64,000 nucleotides of DNA from Eggerthella lenta DSM 2243. GTDB lineage: Bacteria > Actinomycetota > Coriobacteriia > Coriobacteriales > Eggerthellaceae. The stretch covers positions 1-64,000 of the forward strand of contig NC_013204.1 of assembly GCF_000024265.1 (NCBI RefSeq), written 5' to 3'. The position numbers and the translations under genes were made by a program. The notes under the pieces are model-generated. The model had not been told where the DNA came from. It made no database searches and worked only from the letters and a program-made list of their open reading frames with translations. Below, piece by piece: positions 29,339 through 36,068 of this stretch (its first letter is position 1; each line of letters opens with the position of its first letter).

Positions 29339-29516
29339 TCCATGCAAGCCGCCCCAGCCTGCGAAGTCCACGCCTTCCGCAGCGCCCGCGCGGTTCTGAC
29401 GGTCGGTAGCCGTCGCGCCGACATCGGCGCGGCTCAGCTCAGAGCCCGGCGGGGAGCGGTCGTGTCGGTTGCGGTTCAACGGCGGATCCCATCCCCCTGC
29501 GTTCCGTTCCGTCCGA

Positions 29517-29532
29517 TGTTTCACGTGAAACA
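29517..29532. promoter_or_regulatory. parS site (exact)
   Basis: Exact TGTTTCACGTGAAACA in the gene-poor stretch after the marR-type gene. Confidence 0.93.
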
Positions 29533-29624
29533 TTTGTGCTGGCGAGCCGAACGCTAAGGTCGAGAAGGTTTGGCACGGGTAGCAGCAATCGAAAGTCGCG
29601 TCAGCAGCAAATAGGGCGGCCCGT

Positions 29625-29784
29625 GCAAGTTTTTCGACTTCGTGGCATAAGCCATCATTCACGACCAGGGGTTTTGTTCTCGACGCTTCGCAACGCCCAG
29701 TCGCTCCTTCCCGATGCCGACGTAAAACGCCTGGTGAGAAAACCGGTGCTTGCAAACGGTTTGCCACGAAGTCGAAAAACTTGC
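29625..29784. repeat. Perfect 23-bp inverted repeat enclosing 114 bp
   Basis: Arms 29625-29647 and 29762-29784 are exact reverse complements. The enclosed DNA shows no gene. It could be a MITE-like element or a foldback RNA. Confidence 0.65.
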
Positions 29785-30019
29785 AGAACCAGCCCGAAAA
29801 CCAGCGCTGGCGAAACGTTTGCAGCCGCGTGACGCTCGATCTCGGCGCCGACGAAGTTGAGCAGACGCGCCTCTTGCATCCCGCGTGCGCATCGTGCTTG
29901 CATGTTCGCGCGGCCAAATTCTGCAGATACGCCGAAATAGCTTGGGGCGCGAGGCGAAGCTGCGGCTGCAAGCTCTACACTGGTTGGCAACGAAGTACCT
30001 CTTTTGAAAGGACAAGGCT

Positions 30020-30538
30020 ATGGCCGATCGCGAAGTTGAGAGCTCTGACGTGGAAGTTCCCGAGATCCCCGAGATTCTGGAGAAAGTGCTCCTGTTCTCG
30101 CTCGATGAAGCCAAGGAAAAGATGACGCAGGGTTCCGACGTTGTGCCGTTCACGGCACTGGTGGTGAAGGAGAACCTGTTCATCGAGAACCATCCTGCCG
30201 ACTCGGCTGAGGAATGCTTCAACCTGGCTCGTCATACGGTGGAGCATGCTCGCGGTGCCGCGGCGTACGCGCTGTGCTACGACGGCTACATCGAAATCGA
30301 CGACGGCGTGAAGGACGCGCTCATCGCCGAGGGCGGCGTACCGGGCGAAGATACCGGCTACGCGGTGAGCTACCTCTACGAAATGGACGAAGAGGGCAAC
30401 GTGACGTTCGAGGAAGAGCCTGCCTATGTGGGCGAGGCGCCGAACTTCATGATCGCGCTGAACGACGCCGATTCGTACTCCGAAGAGGATATCGACGAGA
30501 AGTACCTCGAAGAGGATGCGGTGGACGACGAGGAGTAG
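30020..30538 (+). CDS. Acidic hypothetical protein
   Basis: 172 aa, strongly acidic, with an acidic C-terminus (EEDIDEKYLEEDAVDDEE). The central region, VVPFTALVVKENLFIENHPADS then YALCYDGYIEID, suggests a compact alpha/beta fold. No signal peptide or membrane segment. The start is ATG at 30020 after GAAAGGACAAGG. I do not recognise a characterised family. It stands alone between two gene-poor stretches, so context gives no function. Confidence 0.75.
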   Translation: MADREVESSDVEVPEIPEILEKVLLFSLDEAKEKMTQGSDVVPFTALVVKENLFIENHPADSAEECFNLARHTVEHARGAAAYALCYDGYIEIDDGVKDALIAEGGVPGEDTGYAVSYLYEMDEEGNVTFEEEPAYVGEAPNFMIALNDADSYSEEDIDEKYLEEDAVDDEE

Positions 30539-30557
30539 CTTCGCCCATCCGAACGAA

Positions 30558-30573
30558 TGTTTCACGTGAAACA
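30558..30573. promoter_or_regulatory. parS site (exact)
   Basis: Exact TGTTTCACGTGAAACA, 19 bp after the stop of the acidic hypothetical gene. Confidence 0.93.
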
Positions 30574-30595
30574 TTCGCACAAACGCAAGTTTCTC

Positions 30596-30632
30596 CGAAT
30601 CGGCCGCATCCTGCAAAGGTGCGGCCGATTCG
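30596..30632 (+). terminator. Hairpin after the acidic hypothetical gene
   Basis: CGAATCGGCCGCA (30596-30608) pairs with TGCGGCCGATTCG (30620-30632). No T-tract follows. Confidence 0.55.
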
Positions 30633-30659
30633 CATGTGCGGCTTCTTCGGCCGTCAGGG

Positions 30660-30848
30660 GCGCCGCCTCAGCTGGCGGGCGCGCCGCTCACCTGTCGGGG
30701 ACGCCGCCTCAGCTGGCGGGCGCGCCGCTCACTTGGTGGAGGCGCTGCCTCACCTGGCGGGGGCGCTACCTCACCTGGCGGGGATGCTACCTCACCTGGC
30801 GGGGATGCCGCCTCGGCTGGCGGGGGCGCTGTCTCGGGTGTCGGGAGA
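30660..30848. repeat. Degenerate 20-21-bp tandem repeat (about 9 copies)
   Basis: Units follow GCYRCCTCACCTGGCGGGG plus 1-2 bases. Most are 21 bp, two are 20 bp, with base substitutions between units. The minus strand would read PPGEVAS-like peptides, but no start or ribosome-binding site supports translation. Confidence 0.75.
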
Positions 30849-30906
30849 CCGCCGGCGTTTCGCGTCCGCGAAGCGCCAAATGGTTTCCACTGCGGCGAAA
30901 GCGCCG

Positions 30907-30944
30907 CCCGCTGCAGCTGCACGCGCAGCTGCAGCGGGGTTTTC
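30907..30944 (+). terminator. Strong hairpin in the gene-poor region
   Basis: CCCGCTGCAGCTGC (30907-30920) and GCAGCTGCAGCGGG (30925-30938) are perfect 14-bp arms around ACGC, followed by GTTTTCC. No gene directly precedes it. Confidence 0.6.
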
Positions 30945-31048
30945 CACAACCCGCGACCATCCCATCGTCGCTTGTGTCGCAAGCTCCCCACCTGCGTCGT
31001 TGGTCTTCACCGCGCTGATTCAGCTCGCCGACTCTCCCGCAGCGTTGG

Positions 31049-31147
31049 ATTCGCGCTGGAAAAGATGGCAAACGGCGGGTAATCCGCGTTGGAAAACGTG
31101 GCAAGAAACGTGGAATCCGCGTGAGATCGGTGTGAGAAACGGGCAAG
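31049..31147. repeat. Three degenerate 33-bp tandem units
   Basis: Units starting at 31049, 31082 and 31115 share ATYCGCG, then GGAAAA or related bases, then GGCAA. The first two align well and the third is more diverged. Together with the 20-21-bp repeat this makes 30.6-31.15 kb repeat-dominated and apparently gene-free. Confidence 0.5.
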
Positions 31148-31286
31148 GTTGAGGAAGCTGCGCGCTGGATCTGCGCCATATAAACGTGAGATGAGCTTGG
31201 TATCATGTATGCAAGATGTTCGGCACGTTGCTGGAACATGGTAAGTATGGCGAAACCATGCTGAAACGATGATCGGGAAGATTGTG

Positions 31287-31316
31287 TTGGTCGTTTCGGC
31301 CCCTGTTTGCTAGAAT
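31287..31316 (+). promoter_or_regulatory. rpsF operon promoter
   Basis: TTGGTC (31287-31292), an 18-nt spacer and TAGAAT (31311-31316) with an extended -10 TGC. Confidence 0.65.
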
Positions 31317-31331
31317 AGTCGGGCTAATCCT

Positions 31332-31385
31332 GCCCCGGCAATCTTGCCTTCTCAGCACCGGGGCCGTAAAGACCAAAGGAGGTGA
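31332..31385 (+). promoter_or_regulatory. Putative S6:S18-binding leader of rpsF
   Basis: GCCCC (31332-31336) pairs with GGGGC (31360-31364). Between them lie an inner GGCA/TGCC hairpin and an unpaired CACC. This resembles the conserved S6:S18-binding mRNA motif, which represses rpsF operons. The AAAGGAGGTGA ribosome-binding site follows immediately. Confidence 0.45.
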
Positions 31386-31389
31386 GCTG

Positions 31390-31683
31390 ATGAAGGCTTA
31401 TGAATTGCTGTTTTTTGTCGCTCCGTCTATCGACGAGGAAACCCGCGCAGCCGTTATGAAGCGTATCGACACCACGATCGCTGAGGGCAAAGGCACGGTT
31501 GACAACGTCGACAACTGGGGCAAGCGTAAACTCGCTTACGAGATCAACGGATTGACCGATGGTGACTACACTCTCATCGATTTCCACGCCGATCCCGCTG
31601 ACGTTGCCGAACTCGATCGTGTTCTGCGCATCACCGACGCTGTGGAGCGCCACATGATCGTCAAGCGCACGGACCGCGACTAG
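31390..31683 (+). CDS. rpsF: 30S ribosomal protein bS6
   Basis: 97 aa, matching bS6 throughout: KAYELLFFVAPSIDEETR, DNWGKRKLAYEINGLTDGDY, RVLRITDAVERHMIVKR. It binds bS18 in the small-subunit platform. First gene of the conserved rpsF-ssb-rpsR-rplI operon. The start is ATG at 31390 with a near-perfect AAAGGAGGTGA site. Confidence 0.98.
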   Translation: MKAYELLFFVAPSIDEETRAAVMKRIDTTIAEGKGTVDNVDNWGKRKLAYEINGLTDGDYTLIDFHADPADVAELDRVLRITDAVERHMIVKRTDRD

Positions 31684-31741
31684 GAGACGAGCGGGGACCT
31701 GGGCACCGCCCAGCGTCCGGCATGAGAAGAGGTAGACACAC

Positions 31742-32197
31742 ATGAGCATCAACCGAGTTATCATCAGCGGAAACCTTACTCGCGATCCCGAGCTTCGCTC
31801 CACCGCGAGCGGGCTTCCCGTACTGGGCTTCGGCGTGGCGGTCAACGACCGCCGCAAGAACCAGCAGACGGGCGAGTGGGAGGATTATCCGAACTTCATC
31901 GACTGCACGATGTTCGGCGCGCGCGCCGAAAGCCTCTCGCGCTACCTCGGCAAGGGCACCAAAGTGGCCATCGAGGGCAAGCTCCGCTGGAGCCAGTGGG
32001 AGCGCGAAGGCCAGAAGCGCAGCAAGATCGAAGTGATCGTCGACGAGCTTGAATTCATGTCGAGCCGTAACAGCGATTCGTCGTCGTACGGTGGCGGTAT
32101 GGGCGGCGGTTATTCCGCTCCCGCAGCAGCCCCCGTGGTTGCCGCGCCGGTGGTTGATGCCTCTTCTTCGGTTTATGACGAAGATATCCCGTTTTAA
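31742..32197 (+). CDS. ssb: Single-stranded DNA-binding protein
   Basis: OB-fold of about 110 residues (SINRVIISGNLTRDPELRST, FIDCTMFGARAESLSRYL, IEGKLRWSQWEREGQKRS), a short Gly/Ala linker and the acidic protein-interaction tip DEDIPF at the C-terminus. It coats single-stranded DNA and recruits repair and replication proteins. Its place between rpsF and rpsR is the standard arrangement. 151 aa, normal length. Confidence 0.98.
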   Translation: MSINRVIISGNLTRDPELRSTASGLPVLGFGVAVNDRRKNQQTGEWEDYPNFIDCTMFGARAESLSRYLGKGTKVAIEGKLRWSQWEREGQKRSKIEVIVDELEFMSSRNSDSSSYGGGMGGGYSAPAAAPVVAAPVVDASSSVYDEDIPF

Positions 32198-32218
32198 GCG
32201 AAACGAAAGAGGTTAGAA

Positions 32219-32479
32219 ATGTCCGATTACGCGAAGCAGCCGCGTCGCAAGTTCTGCCAGTTCTGCAAAGAGGACACGCAGTACATCGACTACAAAGACA
32301 CGCAAATGCTGCGCAAGTACGTTACCGATCGCGGAAAGATCAAGCCGCGCCGCGTGACGGGTGCCTGCACCCAGCATCAGCGCGACATCGCGAACGCCGT
32401 GAAGCGCGCCCGCGAGATGGCTTTGATGCCCTACGCGGTGCCCGCCATCAGCGGTCGCGGCGACCGTCGCAGCCGCTAG
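32219..32479 (+). CDS. rpsR: 30S ribosomal protein bS18 (Cys-rich form)
   Basis: 86 aa with the bS18 core [20 protein letters not shown] and [25 protein letters not shown] near the N-terminus and the later C-x-x-H could form a zinc site. This is the Cys-containing version of bS18, whose Cys-free paralogue serves in zinc starvation in other actinobacteria. Confidence 0.97.
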   Translation: MSDYAKQPRRKFCQFCKEDTQYIDYKDTQMLRKYVTDRGKIKPRRVTGACTQHQRDIANAVKRAREMALMPYAVPAISGRGDRRSR

Positions 32480-32494
32480 GCGCAAGGAGGAACC

Positions 32495-33031
32495 ATGAAA
32501 GTCATCCTGCTCCAAGAATTGAAGGGCAAGGGCGGTGAAGGCGACGTCGTGGACGTGGCCCCCGGTTTTGCCAACAACTACCTGCTCCCGCAGAAGGTTG
32601 CCATCCTCGCTACGAAGGGCAACCTGAAGCAGCTCGAGCAGCGCAAGCACAACATCGCCAAGCGTGAAGAGAACCGTCTTGCCGACGCCGGCAAGATCAA
32701 GGAAACGCTCGACGGCGCGCTGGTCAAGGTCGAGGCCAAGGTGGGCGAAGAGGGTCAGCTGTTCGGTTCCGTTACCGCTCAGATGATCGCCGACGCCATC
32801 AAGGCCGCCACCGACGTGGACGTCGACCGTCGTCGCATCGAGCTGGGTCACGCCATCAAGACGGCCGGCCAGCACGAGGTGACCATCTCGCTGTACCGCG
32901 ACATCAAGACGACGGTGAAGCTGTTCGTCGGCGGCGCGGGCGACGAGGTCGCTCCTGCCGAGGCTGAGGCCGAGGTCGTCGAGGAGACGATCGAGGAAGT
33001 CGCCGAGGCTCCCGCCGAGGCCGCTGAATAG
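32495..33031 (+). CDS. rplI: 50S ribosomal protein bL9
   Basis: The N-terminal domain MKVILLQELKGKGGEGDVVDVAPGFANNYLLP is diagnostic, followed by the long connecting helix and the C-terminal domain (LFGSVTAQMIADAIKAA). The final 30 residues are an acidic Ala/Glu-rich tail beyond the normal end (148-150 aa in most bacteria, 178 here). RBS AAGGAGG. Last gene of the operon before the terminator. Confidence 0.97.
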   Translation: MKVILLQELKGKGGEGDVVDVAPGFANNYLLPQKVAILATKGNLKQLEQRKHNIAKREENRLADAGKIKETLDGALVKVEAKVGEEGQLFGSVTAQMIADAIKAATDVDVDRRRIELGHAIKTAGQHEVTISLYRDIKTTVKLFVGGAGDEVAPAEAEAEVVEETIEEVAEAPAEAAE

Positions 33032-33089
33032 CAGCTCGGGAGGTATCCGAAGTATTTCGCGGCAGCGGCCGAACGGTCGCAGCCGTAGC

Positions 33090-33130
33090 GAGACCCCCTT
33101 CGCCCTTTACGGCGCGCGAAGGGGGTCTCT
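33090..33130 (+). terminator. Terminator of the rpsF operon
   Basis: GAGACCCCCTTCG (33090-33102) pairs with CGAAGGGGGTCTC (33117-33129), followed by TTCGTTT. The 301-bp gap to dnaB otherwise holds only the parS variant and a poorly defined dnaB promoter. Confidence 0.82.
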
Positions 33131-33164
33131 TCGTTTCGCAAGGACGGCACTGTTCTTTCCGGGA

Positions 33165-33180
33165 TGTTTCATGTGAAACA
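33165..33180. promoter_or_regulatory. parS site (one mismatch)
   Basis: TGTTTCATGTGAAACA, the same variant as at 11360, upstream of dnaB. Confidence 0.8.
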
Positions 33181-33332
33181 TCCCTCCGTGCGGCGGCGAA
33201 CCGCCGAGGCTGTTGCGCGTGGAGCGTCGGTTGCTCTTCGATACGCGGCCGAGGCTTCCGGTAACAGTGGCCGGCCCCGCGCGACAAGTGTTGTATCATA
33301 GGGACTCACGCTATTCGAGAGGGAGTTCGAGC

Positions 33333-34745
33333 ATGTCTTCACCCGCGCCGTACAGCGCCGACTTCGCACCGGAAGAAACCACCGTATCGGATCGGCGAAA
33401 GATCGATCCGCAGAACATCGAGGCGGAGAAATCCGTCCTGGCCGCCTGCATGCTCAACCAGGAAGCTATCGAGGAAGTGGCTCCGAAGCTGGTCAAGGAG
33501 AACTTCTACCGCATCGCCCACCAGCGCATCTACGAGTCCATGATGGACCTGTACGTGCGCCACATCCCCATCGACCACATCTCACTGGCCGACAACCTGA
33601 AGGCCATGGGTCAGCTGGAGGCCGTGGGCGGCAAAGCGTACCTCATCGAGCTGGCAGACAACACGTTCGCCCTCACCAACTGGCAGAACCACCTGGAAAT
33701 CGTCAAGCGCACCTCCATCCTGCGCGACCTCATCCGCGCGTCGGGCGAGATCGAGGCGCTGGCCTATGACGCCCCCGACGATTTGGGCGTGGTGGTGGAA
33801 GAGGCCGAGAAAACACTGTTCCACGTCACCGAGAAGCGCGTGTCCTCGGCGTTCAAGCGCATGGACGTGCTGCTAACCGAGGCGTTCGAGGAGCTGACGA
33901 AGCTGGCCGAGCAGAAGGACGCCATGGCCGGCATCCCCAGCGGGTTCAAGGACGTGGACGACCTGTTCCACGGCTTCCGTGGCGGCGACCTGGTGATCCT
34001 CGCGGCCCGACCCGGCGTGGGCAAGACGTCGTTCGCACTGAACCTGGCCACGAACGCGGCCAAGGCTGGGGCAACCGTCACCTTTCTCTCGTTGGAGATG
34101 AGCGCGGCGCAGCTGGTGCAGCGTATCCTGTGCGCCGAAGCCCGCGTGAACCTGTCGCGCCTGCGCGCCGGCCAGGTGCAGGAGTCGGACTGGGGCGCCA
34201 TTGCCGACGCGTCTAACACGCTGAGCAAGCTGGACATGTTCATCGACGACACGCCGTCGCTGTCCATCTTGGAGCTGCGCGCCAAGGCCCGCCGCGAGCT
34301 GCGCTCCGCCGAGAAGGGCATCATCATCGTCGACTACCTGCAGCTCATGTCGCCGCCGCAGTCGCGCAAAGACGGCAACCGCGCCGTCGAGGTCGGCGAG
34401 ATCTCGCGAGGCCTGAAGGTGCTGGCGAAGGAGATGGACATGCCCGTCATCGCGCTGTCGCAGCTGTCCCGTGCGGTGGAGATGCGCGGCAAGAAGCGCC
34501 CGATGCTGTCCGACCTTCGCGAATCGGGCTCCATCGAGCAGGACGCCGACATCGTCATGTTCATCGACCGAAGCATGGACGAGATCGAGGCCGAGAGCGA
34601 AGACCGCCCCGACCTGGGCTCGGCCGAGCTGATCGTCGCGAAGCACCGTAACGGCCCCACGCGCGACATCCCGCTGGCCTTCAACGCCGAGTACACCCGC
34701 TTCATGGATTTCATCGACGATTCGCGCGTGGGCGGCTATATGTAA
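33333..34745 (+). CDS. dnaB: Replicative DNA helicase DnaB
   Basis: Hexameric 5'-3' helicase that unwinds the fork. N-terminal domain: PQNIEAEKSVLAACMLNQEA. RecA-like C-terminal domain with Walker A ARPGVGKTSFAL (near residue 224), GIIIVDYLQLM (Walker B), IALSQLSRAVEMR and DLRESGSIEQDADIVMFIDR. The start is ATG at 33333 (MSSPAPYSADF) behind GAGAGGGAG; a further upstream in-frame start would translate non-conserved sequence. 470 aa, normal. No intein seen. Confidence 0.97.
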   Translation: MSSPAPYSADFAPEETTVSDRRKIDPQNIEAEKSVLAACMLNQEAIEEVAPKLVKENFYRIAHQRIYESMMDLYVRHIPIDHISLADNLKAMGQLEAVGGKAYLIELADNTFALTNWQNHLEIVKRTSILRDLIRASGEIEALAYDAPDDLGVVVEEAEKTLFHVTEKRVSSAFKRMDVLLTEAFEELTKLAEQKDAMAGIPSGFKDVDDLFHGFRGGDLVILAARPGVGKTSFALNLATNAAKAGATVTFLSLEMSAAQLVQRILCAEARVNLSRLRAGQVQESDWGAIADASNTLSKLDMFIDDTPSLSILELRAKARRELRSAEKGIIIVDYLQLMSPPQSRKDGNRAVEVGEISRGLKVLAKEMDMPVIALSQLSRAVEMRGKKRPMLSDLRESGSIEQDADIVMFIDRSMDEIEAESEDRPDLGSAELIVAKHRNGPTRDIPLAFNAEYTRFMDFIDDSRVGGYM

Positions 34746-34769
34746 AGCCCCTGTTGAGCCGTTTCGCGG

Positions 34770-34775
34770 TACACT
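34770..34775 (+). promoter_or_regulatory. -10 element just before the yhaO-like gene
   Basis: TACACT ends seven bases before the ATG at 34782, and no Shine-Dalgarno sequence is present. If used, it would give a leaderless mRNA. No convincing -35 is visible. Confidence 0.35.
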
Positions 34776-34781
34776 GGGCTC

Positions 34782-36068
34782 ATGTCGAAACGCGTCACAT
34801 TCATCCATGCATCGGACCTCCATCTGGGGGCGCCGTTCCGCGGGTTGCGCGCGCTTTCGTCCAAATGGGCGAACCGCCTGCTCAGCGCCATCCCGGAATC
34901 GTACGACCGCATGGTCGACGCGGCCATTGCCCGCGACGTGGACTTCGTGGTGGTGTCGGGCGACATATTCGACTCCGCGCGCCCCTCGTACGGCGACTAT
35001 CTGCACTTCTTCGAAGGGTTGGAACGCCTAGGCGAGGCGGGCATTCCGGTGTACCTGATCACGGGCAACCACGATCCGTACACCTCGTGGCAGCACGACT
35101 TCTTCTCGCTGCCGCCCAACGCCACCATGCTGCCGGGCGACCGACCCGGCTTCGCGCTGGTGGAGCGCGACGGCCAACCGCTGTGCCTGATCGGCGGCCG
35201 CGGCTACTACAACCAAACGTGGCCGATGGACGAGTGCATCGCCGAAGGCGTCACGCGCGAAGCGGCCGAGCAGGCGCTAGCCGTCCAGCATCCGCACGCT
35301 GCGGAAGCCCCGTTCGCAGTGGGCCTGCTGCACACCGGCCTCAACCTCGATCCGGTGAAAGCCCCGGTAGACCCCGCCGTCCTCATGCACGCGGGCATGG
35401 ACTATTGGGCGCTTGGGCACATCCACATGAAGTACGCCTACCCCTCTTTCGACGACCCGCGCCTCGTGTTCTCCGGCTGCATCCAAGGCCGCGACATCAA
35501 GGAGACGGGCGAGCGCGGCGTGTTCTGCGTCACGCTGCGGGAAGGCGCGAAAAACGAGCTGGAGTTCATCCCCACGGCAAGCGTCGTGTGGCAGCGGATG
35601 CACGTGGACGTGTCCGATTGCGCGAACCTGCCCGACATCACCGACAAGATCATGCGCGAGCTGTTCCGCGAGAACGGCAAGGCGCATTGCGAGGAGATGG
35701 TGGTGCGCATTGCGCTGGAGGGCGCGACCCCGATGCACGCCATGCTCGACCGCGCCGATGTGATCGCCGGCCTGCGCAAACACGTGAACGATGCGTATTC
35801 GGCATTCTTCTGCGACGCGTTGACGAACCTCACGGTGCCGCCGCGCGACAAGGAGGCGCTGCGCCGCGAAGGGCTGTTCCCTGCGGTGTTCCTGCAGGTG
35901 GCGGACGCGCAGCGGCGCAATCCCGACGAGGCCATCGCGTTTTTGCAGGATGAGTTCATCAAGAAGAACATCCAGCTGCCCAGCGCCTACACGCGCAATA
36001 TCGATGCATTCGCCGAGGCGGCCGAGAACCTCGTGCTCGATTTGCTGGCCCAAGGGGACGAGCAATGA
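34782..36068 (+). CDS. SbcD/Mre11-like exonuclease (YhaO family)
   Basis: Calcineurin-like metallophosphoesterase with all family motifs: FIHASDLHLGAPF, VVSGDIFDS, LITGNHDPY, LLHTGLN and WALGHIHM. It is predicted to be a Mn-dependent DNA exonuclease. The C-terminal about 100 residues form the capping region. It overlaps the next gene by 4 bp (ATGA); the nuclease/ATPase pairing resembles yhaO-yhaN of Firmicutes and SbcD-SbcC. 428 aa. The start is ATG at 34782, without a ribosome-binding site. Confidence 0.88.
   Translation: MSKRVTFIHASDLHLGAPFRGLRALSSKWANRLLSAIPESYDRMVDAAIARDVDFVVVSGDIFDSARPSYGDYLHFFEGLERLGEAGIPVYLITGNHDPYTSWQHDFFSLPPNATMLPGDRPGFALVERDGQPLCLIGGRGYYNQTWPMDECIAEGVTREAAEQALAVQHPHAAEAPFAVGLLHTGLNLDPVKAPVDPAVLMHAGMDYWALGHIHMKYAYPSFDDPRLVFSGCIQGRDIKETGERGVFCVTLREGAKNELEFIPTASVVWQRMHVDVSDCANLPDITDKIMRELFRENGKAHCEEMVVRIALEGATPMHAMLDRADVIAGLRKHVNDAYSAFFCDALTNLTVPPRDKEALRREGLFPAVFLQVADAQRRNPDEAIAFLQDEFIKKNIQLPSAYTRNIDAFAEAAENLVLDLLAQGDEQ

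Larger units (their letters stand above)
29339..30019. other. Gene-poor region with inverted repeats
   Basis: About 680 bp without a credible gene. It contains the parS at 29517, a perfect 23-bp inverted repeat (29625-29647 and 29762-29784; arm starts GCAAGTTTTTCGACTTCG), and a smaller GCACGGG/CCCGTGC pair. The structure suggests a non-autonomous repeat element or a structured RNA rather than protein coding. Confidence 0.5.

Noticed and set aside
29536-29832. Protein-coding gene in the 29.3-30.0 kb gap
   Set aside because: No ribosome-binding site and no recognisable domain, and the frame crosses both arms of the inverted repeat.
30660-30848. CRISPR array
   Set aside because: Units are contiguous, degenerate and about 21 bp, with no unique spacers and no cas genes nearby.
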